The notes below the pieces were generated by a model. That model worked only from the letters and a program-made list of their open reading frames with translations. It searched no databases and had not been told where the DNA came from. The position numbers were made by a program, and so were the translations under genes. This document shows, piece by piece, positions 1-8,077 of a stretch of DNA of 64,000 nt. The stretch's first letter is position 1. Each line of letters starts with the position of its first letter. The stretch comes from Paenibacillus hamazuiensis (lineage in GTDB: Bacteria; Bacillota; Bacilli; Paenibacillales; NBRC-103111), in NCBI RefSeq assembly GCF_023276405.1, contig NZ_JALRMO010000001.1, positions 7,851,501 to 7,915,500 on the forward strand, in the 5' to 3' direction.

Positions 1-2
1 CG

Positions 3-1919
3 GAAATGGGCAAAAAGGTAGCCGTCATTTCGAGCGGCGACGCCGGAGTGTACGGCATGGCCGGCCTCGTCTACGAGGTGCTGATCGGGAAGCGGTGGAA
101 CCCTGCGAACGGGGTGGAAGTCGAGGTCATTCCCGGCATTTCGGCGATCAATTCGTGTGCGTCCTTGCTTGGGGCGCCGGTTATGCACGACGCGTGCACG
201 ATCAGCCTGAGCGACCATTTGACGCCGTGGGAGCTTATCGCGAAGCGGGTTGAAGCCGCGGCGGCCGCCGACTTTATCATCGCGCTGTACAATCCGCGCA
301 GCGGCCGGCGCACCCGGCAGATCGTGGAGACGCAGCGGATATTGCTGAGGCACCGCTCGCCGGATACGCCGGTCGGCCTGGTCAAAAGCGCATACCGCGA
401 CCGTCAGCAAGTCGTTATGACGACGCTTGGGGCGATGCTGGATCACGATATCGGGATGCTGACGACTGTCATTATCGGCAACTCGACGACGTTCATGTAC
501 GAGGGTTTGATGATTACGCCGCGCGGCTACCAGAGAAAGTATACGCTCGACTCGGCCGAGCAACCTTTAAGACCGCATGAGAGGCTGCGCACGGAAGCGG
601 AGCCGTGGTCGCTGAACGCGCAGGAGGAAGGCTGGGAGCGCGAAGAGGACGAAGAGGCGGCTATCGGCGCGGACTGGAGTACAGATGGATCGTCCGGTTC
701 GCCGGTAGGCGCCGGCGCGGAACAATGGCACGGCGCTGCAGGCGAATGGTCGGGAACGGCGGTGTCTGCCGGCGTGCGGGGGCGCGCGCGGGAAGCGGCT
801 CTGCTGCGGATGCCGTCTGCTGCGGCGGTTTTGCCGCAGCCATCGGAAAATGCGGCCGCAGAGGGGAATGCCGCCGGAGCCGGGCTTTTCGGCGCCGCCC
901 CGGCCGCATACGCTTTATCCCCGGCCCCGGATGCGCCGGGAGTGGACAGGCCGGATCGGATTTCGCCGGCGGCTTCGGCTCCATCGGTCGGCGCGGACTT
1001 CAGGAGCGATGCGGGACGACCGATCGGCAGCTCTGCCGCGGTCGCTTCCGCGGACGGTACTGCGATGGCGGGCCCGGACCTCCGGGGAGAGGCAGGGAGG
1101 TCGTCCGGCAGCGGTGAGGCGATCGCTTCCGCGGCCGGTACTGCACAGCAGGCGCCGATGAAGCCTGCGGCTTTGGCGATGGAAGCGCTCGGGCTGCTTG
1201 CGGCGAAAGGGATTGTCTCCGGCGGTTATGCCGCCGCAGCGGTTTCGCCGCCCGGTGCGGCCCGCAAGCCGCAGGCGATCTTTGAGCTTGGCGTCGCCCC
1301 CGGCATCGCCAGCAAAAAATACAGCGCCCGTCAAATGGCGCTGCTCGCAGAGCTGGTCGGCGAGGAAGGTGAAATGGAGTACACGCCGCATCACCAGATT
1401 ATCCTGCGTATCGCGACCGAACAACCTTCGGCCATTGTGGCGCGCCTCAAAGCGATAAAGCTGCTTGTTTTCCCGATCGGCGATGTGGCGCAGATCAAGG
1501 CGTGCGATTTTTGCAATCTGGAGAAAGACGATGCGATTCCGGTGGCGGAGGAGCTGAACCGGGCCATCGGCGGCTTAAAGGCGCCGAAGGAATTTAAGGT
1601 CGGGGTGAACGGCTGCGGCATGGCCTGCTACGGCGCGGTGCTCGAAGACGTCGGCATCGTGTACCGCCGGGGAGCTTACGATTTGTTCCTCGGGGGCAAA
1701 TCGATCGGGCGTAACGCCCACGCGGCGCAGCCGGTGGCGGAAGGCATCTCCGCTGAGGAAATCGTGCCGACAATCGAGCGGATTTTTCAGGAATATACGG
1801 AAAAAGGGCATCCGAACGAACGGTTTCACAAATTTTTCAAACGGGTCGGTAAGGTCGCAGGCTTTGAGCATCGGGACCACGTTTCGCCGGTCCAGGTGGA
1901 CGCCGTTTGCGGCGATTGA
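3..1919 (+). CDS. cbiH60: CbiH60-type cobalt-precorrin-3 C17-methyltransferase fused to an Fe-S/sirohaem-reductase-like domain (5' end missing)
   Basis: The gene makes the ring-contracting C17 methylation step of cobalamin synthesis. The reading frame is open to the left edge. The Met at position 6 lies inside the methylase fold, just before the conserved SSGDAGVYGMA motif, so the true start lies outside the window. Numbering from that Met, residues 1-190 are the tetrapyrrole methylase, with ALYNPRSGRR and a VIIGNS motif. Residues 195-415 are an Ala/Gly/Ser/Glu-rich linker of no clear fold. Residues 420-637 resemble a nitrite/sulfite reductase domain with Cys pairs at 500/503 and 537/541 that could bind an Fe-S cluster. 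This layout is the CbiH60 form described in Bacillus megaterium. The linker is much longer than expected. cbiX follows 17 bp downstream. Confidence 0.88.
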   Translation, partial: EMGKKVAVISSGDAGVYGMAGLVYEVLIGKRWNPANGVEVEVIPGISAINSCASLLGAPVMHDACTISLSDHLTPWELIAKRVEAAAAADFIIALYNPRSGRRTRQIVETQRILLRHRSPDTPVGLVKSAYRDRQQVVMTTLGAMLDHDIGMLTTVIIGNSTTFMYEGLMITPRGYQRKYTLDSAEQPLRPHERLRTEAEPWSLNAQEEGWEREEDEEAAIGADWSTDGSSGSPVGAGAEQWHGAAGEWSGTAVSAGVRGRAREAALLRMPSAAAVLPQPSENAAAEGNAAGAGLFGAAPAAYALSPAPDAPGVDRPDRISPAASAPSVGADFRSDAGRPIGSSAAVASADGTAMAGPDLRGEAGRSSGSGEAIASAAGTAQQAPMKPAALAMEALGLLAAKGIVSGGYAAAAVSPPGAARKPQAIFELGVAPGIASKKYSARQMALLAELVGEEGEMEYTPHHQIILRIATEQPSAIVARLKAIKLLVFPIGDVAQIKACDFCNLEKDDAIPVAEELNRAIGGLKAPKEFKVGVNGCGMACYGAVLEDVGIVYRRGAYDLFLGGKSIGRNAHAAQPVAEGISAEEIVPTIERIFQEYTEKGHPNERFHKFFKRVGKVAGFEHRDHVSPVQVDAVCGD

Positions 1920-1936
1920 TGAGGGGGAATAACGGG

Positions 1937-3034
1937 ATGGAAGCTATTTTGCTCGTCGGACACGGCAGCCGCGATCCGGAAGGAAACGAGGAATTGCTGC
2001 GTTTTGCCGATATGGTTCGCGCGAAGGCGCCGCAGGTTGTCATTGAAACGTGTTTTTTGGAGTTTGCAAACCCGACGATCGATAAGGGTATCACCCGGTG
2101 CGTGGAGCAGGGGGCGACGCGGGTCGTGCTGGTGCCGATCATTTTGTTTGCGGCGGGGCACGCGAAGATTCATATTCCGGATGCAATCGATCATGCAAAA
2201 TTGAAATATCCGGAGGTTCAGTTTGCATACGGTCGCCCGATCGGCGTTCACCAGAAGGTGATCAATATTTTGAAATCGCGTCTTGCGGAATCTGGATATT
2301 TGGCCGGGCCTCAGGACGGAGAGCGCGATCCGCATACGGCGGTGCTTATTTTGGGACGGGGCAGCAGCGATGGGGATGCGAACAGCGATTTTTACAAAAT
2401 GGCGCGTCTGTTCTGGGAACAGGTGCCGGTCAAATGGACGGAAAGCTGTTTTATCGGAGTGACGGAGCCTTCGTTTGAGGAGGGGCTGGAGCGCTGTCTG
2501 CAGCTTGGTGCCAAAACCATTTACGTGCTGCCGTATTTCCTGTTCACGGGAGTGCTGATCAAGCGCATCGAGCAGATGACCGCCGATTTCGCGGCGCGTC
2601 ATGCCGACCGTAAAGTCGTGCTGGCCGACTATTTCGGGTTTCACCCCCAGCTTGCCGAAGTGCTGCTGGACCGCGTTTCCGAGGCGTTCGAAGGCCGAGC
2701 GTTCATGAACTGCGACATGTGTAAATACCGCCTGGAGGCGGCCGCGCATATGGAACATCACCATCATCATCATGACGGGCACGACCATGCCCATGGCCAT
2801 GACCACTCGCATGGACATAATCATGAACACGGTCACGGCCACTTGCATGAACACGATCACTCGCATGACCACGAGCATGGACATAAACATGAGCATGATC
2901 ATGACCACGGGCACGATCACGAGCACGACCATGCCCATGGGCATGATCATGGTTCCGAGCACGCTCACGGACATGACCACTCGCATGAACACGCCGATAA
3001 GCAAGAAAATCAAGTGTATGCGCGTAAGCGATAA
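1937..3034 (+). CDS. cbiX: Sirohydrochlorin cobaltochelatase CbiX, long form with His-rich tail
   Basis: CbiX inserts Co2+ into sirohydrochlorin, the entry step of the early-cobalt pathway. The chosen ATG at 1937 follows a GAGGGGG ribosome binding site; an upstream in-frame start at 1907 would overlap cbiH60. The 365-residue protein has two chelatase-like halves. The first begins LLVGHGSRDPEGNEELL with the probable catalytic His9. The second begins near residue 135 with LILGRGSSDGD. Residues after about 258 contain MNCDMC, matching the MxCxxC Fe-S motif of long CbiX proteins. The last 90 or so residues are an extreme His/Asp/Gly/Glu tract, presumably a cobalt store or sink. It is the last gene before a long gene-free gap. 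Confidence 0.93.
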   Translation: MEAILLVGHGSRDPEGNEELLRFADMVRAKAPQVVIETCFLEFANPTIDKGITRCVEQGATRVVLVPIILFAAGHAKIHIPDAIDHAKLKYPEVQFAYGRPIGVHQKVINILKSRLAESGYLAGPQDGERDPHTAVLILGRGSSDGDANSDFYKMARLFWEQVPVKWTESCFIGVTEPSFEEGLERCLQLGAKTIYVLPYFLFTGVLIKRIEQMTADFAARHADRKVVLADYFGFHPQLAEVLLDRVSEAFEGRAFMNCDMCKYRLEAAAHMEHHHHHHDGHDHAHGHDHSHGHNHEHGHGHLHEHDHSHDHEHGHKHEHDHDHGHDHEHDHAHGHDHGSEHAHGHDHSHEHADKQENQVYARKR

Positions 3035-3206
3035 CTCCGACAAAGAACTTAAACGAAACGGTATGGCCGGAAGACAGCCTAGTAAAATGATCTAAAAATA
3101 TTACAACCATAATGATTCGGTTATGGTGTATCTTATTGACTCGGTCCATTCGTTAATTTGTGTGATTTTTCGAATACAATAGTTGCGACTGACGCAAAAA
3201 GAAAAT

Positions 3207-3332
3207 TTATATCTAATTTTTCATATATATTGCTCGATCTTACCGTCCTATGGCATGAATGTATATGATTTTTCATGTATGTTGTTTTGTTTAACGATCC
3301 TTGTGTAACTTTTATACGATTTTTCATACATA
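3207..3332. repeat. Three spaced copies of a TATAYGATTTTTCATRTAT dyad
   Basis: Near-copies of an A+T-rich dyad with the core ATGATTTTTCAT lie at about 3207-3230, 3261-3280 and 3311-3332. The CAT ends fall at 3224, 3276 and 3327, so the spacing is 52 and 51 bp, close to five helical turns. The sequences between copies are unrelated. They could be an operator array, or a decayed repeat element. There are too few and too variable copies to call a CRISPR. Confidence 0.45.
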
Positions 3333-3556
3333 ATCCACACGTAGAATCGTCGATAAAAACCAAATCCGGTACCGGAATTTCCGTTTGCTGCATTCGCGGT
3401 CCATGCATGTGACGGCAATAGCGGCACGGATGTCCGTTTTGTGAGTCACTAGATAGTAACATTAATTCAGGATCGATCTACTAGATTAGCTCCGTCGCAT
3501 ACCAGTGGGAAAAACTGCAGTTAATTTATATATCCTAACACACTTCAATCGATCAA

Positions 3557-3640
3557 ATGGAATTTCTCCAGTTGATTTTGAGGTTTCCCCGCGAAATTTT
3601 CCGGAACTCGCCGATTAACTGGAGGTTTTACATCTAAGCA
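3557..3640. repeat. Inverted AACTGGAG-type intergenic repeat units
   Basis: A unit reading TGGAATTTCTCCAGTT near 3558 faces a unit reading TTAACTGGAGGTTTTACATC near 3615. Reversed, the first gives AACTGGAGAAATTCCA, so the two are imperfect inverted copies. Units of this style recur between genes in Paenibacillus as far as I remember, but I cannot confirm that here. Confidence 0.3.
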
Positions 3641-3910
3641 TGCGTTTGAGCGGGGTTTGGCCAAATTAGACGGATGTGTCCGGTAAGCGGCTGCAATCCG
3701 GCGGTAAAGCGGGGGGTGGACAGCAGCAACGTTCGAAACGGATCGTACTGCACCCCCGTGCGGCGGAACATCCGCAGCAGAAATAACGTCACCTGAGTCC
3801 GTTACGTTCGAAGAATCGCCAAAATTATGCAAATAGAGTTCCATTGTGTCAATACAACGTACGTTACCGTGCGCAAGGAGACCTCGGTATTACCTACGTA
3901 AGGAGGAAAC

Positions 3911-4681
3911 ATGATGATCTTTATGCTTTGCGGCACGAGCGACGCGAGGGAGCTCGCCGTGCGCATCCGGCAGAGCGGCGCGGCGCTGCTGACGTCGGTG
4001 GTGACGGACAGCGCCGCCAAAAGCCTGCAGGAGGAAGGGCTGCAGGTGCGGACCGGCCGCCTGACCGAAGACGAGATGGTGCGACTGCTCGCCGAAGGAG
4101 GCTACCGCGCTGTGGTCGACGCGAGCCATCCGTTTGCCGAGGAGGCGCACCGCAATGCGATGCAGGCGGCCAGACGCGCCGGCATCCCGTACATCCGCTA
4201 CGAGCGGGCCTCGCTCGTATACGACAACCATCCCCGGCTCACCGTGGTGCCGGGGTATGAGGAGGCGGCGCTTGAAGCGAAGCGCCGCAAAGGCTCCGTC
4301 ATGCTGACCACGGGGAGCAAGACGCTGCATATTTTCGCCCGGCACCTGCTGGGCGATCCCGACATCCGCCTCGTCGCACGCATGCTGCCGAGGCGCGATA
4401 ACATGGAGAAATGCGAGGAGCTCGGCATCGAGCATAAAAACATCGTCGCGATGCAGGGACCGTATTCCCGCGAGCTGAATAGCGCGCTTTACCGGCAGTT
4501 CGGCACGACGCTTATGATTACGAAGGAAAGCGGCAAAGTCGGCGCCGTCGACGATAAGGTGGAAGCAGCGCTTGAAATGGGCATCGACGTGATTATCATT
4601 TCGCGGCCGGAGATCGAATTCGGCACAGTATTTACAGAGTACGAAGGCGTGCTGGAGCAGCTTAAGACGATTATCGCGTAA
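3911..4681 (+). CDS. cbiJ: Cobalt-precorrin-6A reductase CbiJ/CobK
   Basis: CbiJ uses NAD(P)H to reduce a double bond of (cobalt-)precorrin-6A. The 256-residue length fits the family. The N-terminus MIFMLCGTSDARELAVRI is the typical nucleotide-binding Gly-rich start. VVDASHPFAEEAHRNA is a hallmark motif near residue 75, and MITKESGKVGAVDDKVEAA lies near residue 200. An AGGAGG site at 3901-3906 stands just before ATG 3911, with a second Met codon directly after it. It is the first gene after the gap, and a hairpin follows it before cbiC, so it may be transcribed partly on its own. Confidence 0.93.
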   Translation: MMIFMLCGTSDARELAVRIRQSGAALLTSVVTDSAAKSLQEEGLQVRTGRLTEDEMVRLLAEGGYRAVVDASHPFAEEAHRNAMQAARRAGIPYIRYERASLVYDNHPRLTVVPGYEEAALEAKRRKGSVMLTTGSKTLHIFARHLLGDPDIRLVARMLPRRDNMEKCEELGIEHKNIVAMQGPYSRELNSALYRQFGTTLMITKESGKVGAVDDKVEAALEMGIDVIIISRPEIEFGTVFTEYEGVLEQLKTIIA

Positions 4682-4730
4682 AAGGCGGCGAAAGCGGCGA
4701 TACCGGCGAAGTGAACGTCAGCCCCGACGA

Positions 4731-4754
4731 AAAAGCGAACGCGTTCGCTTTTGT
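4731..4754. terminator. Hairpin between cbiJ and cbiC
   Basis: The arms AAAAGCGAAC (4731-4740) and GTTCGCTTTT (4743-4752) are perfectly complementary, with A and T runs at the outer ends. The form is that of a bidirectional intrinsic terminator. It lies inside an otherwise co-directional cobalamin operon and may limit read-through into cbiC. Confidence 0.65.
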
Positions 4755-4834
4755 TACCGGATGCCTGCCGCCGCATGAATAGGTATTTTGATCATAGGGC
4801 CCTTTTTGTAAAAATGAAAGAGAGGACAAGCCAA

Positions 4835-5485
4835 ATGGATTTCAAAACGGAATTCAAGCCGCTGACGATTCAGCCGCAGGAAATCGAAGATAAAAGCTTC
4901 CAGATCATTACCGAGGAGCTCGGGGAGCATCCTTTTACGGAGGAGCAGTACCCGGTGGTGCAGCGCGTCATTCACGCTTCGGCGGATTTTGAGCTCGGGC
5001 GCAGCCTCGTATTCCACCCGCGAGCGATAGAGGCGGGCATCGCCGCGATCCGGGGAGGCGAAACGGTCGTGGCCGACGTGCAAATGGTGCAGGTCGGGGT
5101 CAGCAAAGACCGCATCCGCAAATACGGCGGAGACGTGAAAGTGTACATCTCCGATCCCGACGTGATGGAGGAGGCGAAGCGGCTTAACACGACGCGCGCA
5201 ATCATTTCGATGCGCAAAGCTTCGCGCGAAGCGGAAGGCGGCATTTACGCGATAGGCAACGCACCGACGGCGCTGCTCGAGCTGATCCGGCTCGTCAAAG
5301 ACGGGCTCGCGAAACCAAGTCTCGTCATCGGCATGCCGGTCGGCTTCGTGTCGGCGGCGGAATCGAAGGACGAGCTGCGCAAGCTCGATATTCCGTTCAT
5401 TACGAATATCGGTCGCAAAGGCGGAAGCACCATCGTCGTGGCGGCGCTGAACGCGCTGTCGATTATGGCGGACAAACGGGGTTAA
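4835..5485 (+). CDS. cbiC: Cobalt-precorrin-8 methylmutase CbiC
   Basis: CbiC moves the C11 methyl group to C12 to give cobyrinate. The ATG at 4835 follows a GAGAGG site and gives 216 residues, the usual family length; an upstream frame start at 4751 would lie inside the hairpin. The conserved RVIHASAD segment near residue 45 carries the catalytic His of this family. VVADVQMVQVG and GNAPTALLELIRL also match, as does VIGMPVGFVSAAESK. The gene stands between cbiJ and cbiD as in other anaerobic cob clusters. Confidence 0.94.
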   Translation: MDFKTEFKPLTIQPQEIEDKSFQIITEELGEHPFTEEQYPVVQRVIHASADFELGRSLVFHPRAIEAGIAAIRGGETVVADVQMVQVGVSKDRIRKYGGDVKVYISDPDVMEEAKRLNTTRAIISMRKASREAEGGIYAIGNAPTALLELIRLVKDGLAKPSLVIGMPVGFVSAAESKDELRKLDIPFITNIGRKGGSTIVVAALNALSIMADKRG

Positions 5486-5571
5486 CGGGATTAACGAAGC
5501 GAATCGATGCCGGGGCACGAGCCGGGACGAGGAGTCAGCATAACATTACGATAAGCCGGGAGGTGATCCGG

Positions 5572-6735
5572 GTGAGCGAGCGGCGGCAGGACGGGCTCGG
5601 CGGGCAGGATAACGGGGACAAGCAGAATAAACAGAACGAGCAGGACGAAAAGCAGCCGATGAGGCACGGCTATACGACCGGGGCATGCGCCACCGCAGCG
5701 GCCAAAGGCGCGCTCACGATGTTGATCACCCAGCAGCCGGTCAGCGAAGCGGAAATATGGCTGCCGGCCGGCTTTGCCCATACGTTCGAGCTGATCGAGG
5801 GCGAATTTACGCGCGATATGGCGCAAGTCGCAACGATCAAGGACGCCGGCGACGACCCGGACGCGACGCACAAGGCGAAAATCGTCGCCACTGTCACCTG
5901 GAAGGACGGCGGCGGCATCGAGCTGGACGGCGGCGTCGGCGTCGGGCGCGTCACGAAGCCGGGACTGCCGGTGCCCGTCGGCGAGGCGGCGATCAATCCG
6001 GTGCCGAGGCGCATGCTGACGCAGATGGCCGAGGAGTTGCTGGGCGAATACGGAATCGCCCCTTCGCGCGGCGTCCGCATCGTCATTTCCGTGCCGGACG
6101 GCGAGGAAATCGCCAAGAAGACGCTGAATGCGCGGCTCGGCATCATCGGCGGGATCTCGATTCTCGGCACGCGCGGGATCGTGGTGCCGTTTTCGACGGC
6201 CGCCTACAAGGCGAGCGTCATCCAGGCGCTGCAGGTCGCGAAAGCGACCGGCGTAAGGCACGTCGTGCTGACGACCGGAGGCAGCAGCGAGAAATACGCG
6301 ATGAAAATGAATCCGCAGCTGAGCGAAGAGGCGTTTATCCAGATGGGCGATTTCGTTGGATTTTCGCTGCAGCATGCCAAACGGCTCGGAATGGAGAAAA
6401 TCAGTCTTGTCGGCATGATGGGCAAGTTTTCCAAGGTCGCGCAGGGCGTCATGATGGTGCATTCGAAAAGCGCTCCCGTCGATTTCGGTTTTTTGGCGCA
6501 GGTGGCGGCGGAAGCGGGAGCGGAGCTTCAGCTGCAGCAGGCGATCGCGGAGGCGAATACGGCGGCTCAGGCCGGAGACCTCGCCGCGGAGGCGGGGCTG
6601 AGTACATTTTTCGACAAATTGAGTGAATACGCCTGCCGGCATGCGCTGGAGCATATCGGCGGCGGCGTAACGGTAGAAACGGCGCTCGTAACGATGAAAG
6701 GCGACGTTTTGGGGAGGGCGGAAATCGTTGGGTAA
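5572..6735 (+). CDS. cbiD: Cobalt-precorrin-5B C1-methyltransferase CbiD
   Basis: CbiD uses S-adenosylmethionine to methylate C1 in the anaerobic pathway. The family hallmark GYTTGACATAAAKGA begins near residue 30, preceded by a charged Gln/Asn/Lys-rich extension that typical CbiD proteins lack. GTG 5572 was preferred because GGAGGTGAT (5559-5567) sits just upstream of it; GTG 5563 lies inside that site. Later motifs include NPVPRRML, GGISILGTRGIVVPFS and LTTGGSSEKYAM. The 3' end overlaps the cbiET start by 8 bp. The presence of CbiD rather than CobF supports an oxygen-independent route. Confidence 0.93.
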   Translation: MSERRQDGLGGQDNGDKQNKQNEQDEKQPMRHGYTTGACATAAAKGALTMLITQQPVSEAEIWLPAGFAHTFELIEGEFTRDMAQVATIKDAGDDPDATHKAKIVATVTWKDGGGIELDGGVGVGRVTKPGLPVPVGEAAINPVPRRMLTQMAEELLGEYGIAPSRGVRIVISVPDGEEIAKKTLNARLGIIGGISILGTRGIVVPFSTAAYKASVIQALQVAKATGVRHVVLTTGGSSEKYAMKMNPQLSEEAFIQMGDFVGFSLQHAKRLGMEKISLVGMMGKFSKVAQGVMMVHSKSAPVDFGFLAQVAAEAGAELQLQQAIAEANTAAQAGDLAAEAGLSTFFDKLSEYACRHALEHIGGGVTVETALVTMKGDVLGRAEIVG

Positions 6736-8077
6736 AGAGTATGTGGAGCAGATGGACGTTATGAAAAACGTTGGCGATTGGAAAGGAAAAAGTGGGCATG
6801 CGGAGCGCCCGAACGACAACCATCGGATACAAATTATCGGCATCGGCGACGATGGCCCGCGCGGGTTAAACGCAGCGAGCCTGGCGCTCATCGAACAAGC
6901 GGACGTGCTGGTCGGCGGGGAGCGGCATCTGGCGATGTTTCCCGGCATCGGCAGCGAGCGCATCGTGATCAAAAGCGGCCTCACGCAAACGGTGGACCGG
7001 CTGAATGCGCTGCGGGAAATCCGCAAGGTCGTGGTGCTGGCGTCAGGAGACCCACTGTTTTTCGGCATCGCCGGTTATATCGCGAAAAAAGCGGGACCGC
7101 ATGCGGTTTGCATCCATCCGCACTTAAGCTCGGTGCAGCTCGCATTTGCCCGGATGGGAGAAGCTTGGCAGGATGCGGCGCTGGAAAGCGTGCACGGCAG
7201 ACCGATCAAGGGGCTGGCTCAGCGCATCGACGGCAAGGCGAAGGTCGCGCTGCTGACCGACGAAGAGAACAGTCCCGCCGCCATTGCGCGGTATTTGCTC
7301 GAGTTCGGAATGGACGAATACGATGCGTTTGTGGCGGAAAATCTCGGCGGCGACGATGAGAAATGCGGCTGGTGGACGCTCGCGGATATGGCAAGCGCAC
7401 AGTTCGCGCCGCTGAACGTCGTCGTGCTGCGCCGCAAAGCGGATGCGCCCCCGTCCCGGCACGGCTTCGGCTTCGAAGACCATGAGTTCGATCAGCGCAA
7501 GCCGGACAAAGGGCTCATCACGAAAAAAGAGGTCCGCGTGCTGAGCATCGCCGAGCTGAAGTTGAAGGCGGACAGCATCGTGTGGGACATCGGCGCCGGC
7601 TCCGGTTCGGTCGCCGTCGAATGCGCGAGGCTGACGCCGTACGGGCAAGTATACGCGCTGGAGAAAAACGAAGGCGATCTCGCTAACATCGAGAACAACC
7701 GCCGCAAGTTCCGCGCCGATTTTACGGCGATTCACGCGAAGGCGCCGGACGGCCTGGAACGTCTGCCCGATCCGGATGCCGTGTTTATCGGCGGCAGCGG
7801 CGGCGAGCTGCGCGAGCTGATCCGCGTTTGCTGCACGCGCCTGAAGGAAGGCGGGCGCATCGTCGTGAATGCGACGACGATCGAGACTTTGGCGCTGGCC
7901 CATTCGGCGATACGGGAGGAAGGCTTCGCGGCAAACATCACGCTGGTGCAGGTGTCGCGGAGCAAGCCGATTTTGGACATGACGAGATTCGAAGGTCTTA
8001 ATCCGATTTATGTCATCACCGGTTACCGGGAAGCCGGGGACGGAAATGCGCTGGAGCAAGGAGGAAGCGGAGAATGA
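6728..8077 (+). CDS. cbiET: Bifunctional cobalt-precorrin-7 C5/C15-methyltransferase (decarboxylating) CbiET
   Basis: The two fused domains methylate C5 and C15 and remove the C12 acetate carboxyl group. Residues about 35-230 form a CbiE tetrapyrrole methylase, with IIGIGDDGPRGLN, a VVVLASGDPLFFGI motif and LLTDEENSP. Residues about 250-440 form a CbiT methyltransferase with the SAM-binding VWDIGAGSGSVAVE. The assigned TTG overlaps cbiD; an ATG at 6752 is an alternative start. The stop overlaps cbiL as ATGA. The 449-residue length suits the CobL/CbiET fusion. Confidence 0.93.
   Translation: MGKEYVEQMDVMKNVGDWKGKSGHAERPNDNHRIQIIGIGDDGPRGLNAASLALIEQADVLVGGERHLAMFPGIGSERIVIKSGLTQTVDRLNALREIRKVVVLASGDPLFFGIAGYIAKKAGPHAVCIHPHLSSVQLAFARMGEAWQDAALESVHGRPIKGLAQRIDGKAKVALLTDEENSPAAIARYLLEFGMDEYDAFVAENLGGDDEKCGWWTLADMASAQFAPLNVVVLRRKADAPPSRHGFGFEDHEFDQRKPDKGLITKKEVRVLSIAELKLKADSIVWDIGAGSGSVAVECARLTPYGQVYALEKNEGDLANIENNRRKFRADFTAIHAKAPDGLERLPDPDAVFIGGSGGELRELIRVCCTRLKEGGRIVVNATTIETLALAHSAIREEGFAANITLVQVSRSKPILDMTRFEGLNPIYVITGYREAGDGNALEQGGSGE

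Larger units (their letters stand above)
3035..3910. other. Gene-free gap inside the cobalamin cluster
   Basis: These 876 bp are more A+T-rich than the flanking genes and hold no convincing gene. A 109-codon frame on the minus strand (3133-3462) has CxxC pairs but no ribosome binding site and a composition unlike its neighbours. Visible structure includes three spaced copies of a short dyad (3207-3332) and short inverted AACTGGAG-type units near 3557-3640. No recognisable cobalamin riboswitch B12 box was found. The gap may be the remains of an inserted element. Confidence 0.6.

Noticed and set aside
1826-3043. 405-codon minus-strand frame over cbiX
   Set aside because: It is a shadow of the His-rich cbiX coding, with Met/Val-rich low complexity produced by the repeated His codons on the other strand.
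3207-3332. Minimal CRISPR array
   Set aside because: Only three short, divergent repeats, no cas genes in the window, and the repeat cores are simple A+T-rich dyads.
3133-3462. 109-codon minus-strand frame with CxxC pairs
   Set aside because: No ribosome binding site, and the triple dyad array runs through it. The Cys pairs resemble a zinc ribbon but there is no other support.
3500-3910. Cobalamin riboswitch upstream of cbiJ
   Set aside because: No B12-box-like conserved sequence or its typical pairing was seen here or at 13733-14262. One may lie left of the window.
5491-7068. 525-codon minus-strand frame over cbiD and cbiET
   Set aside because: Arg/His/Leu-rich composition with no domain or ribosome binding site; it lies wholly opposite two well-supported genes.
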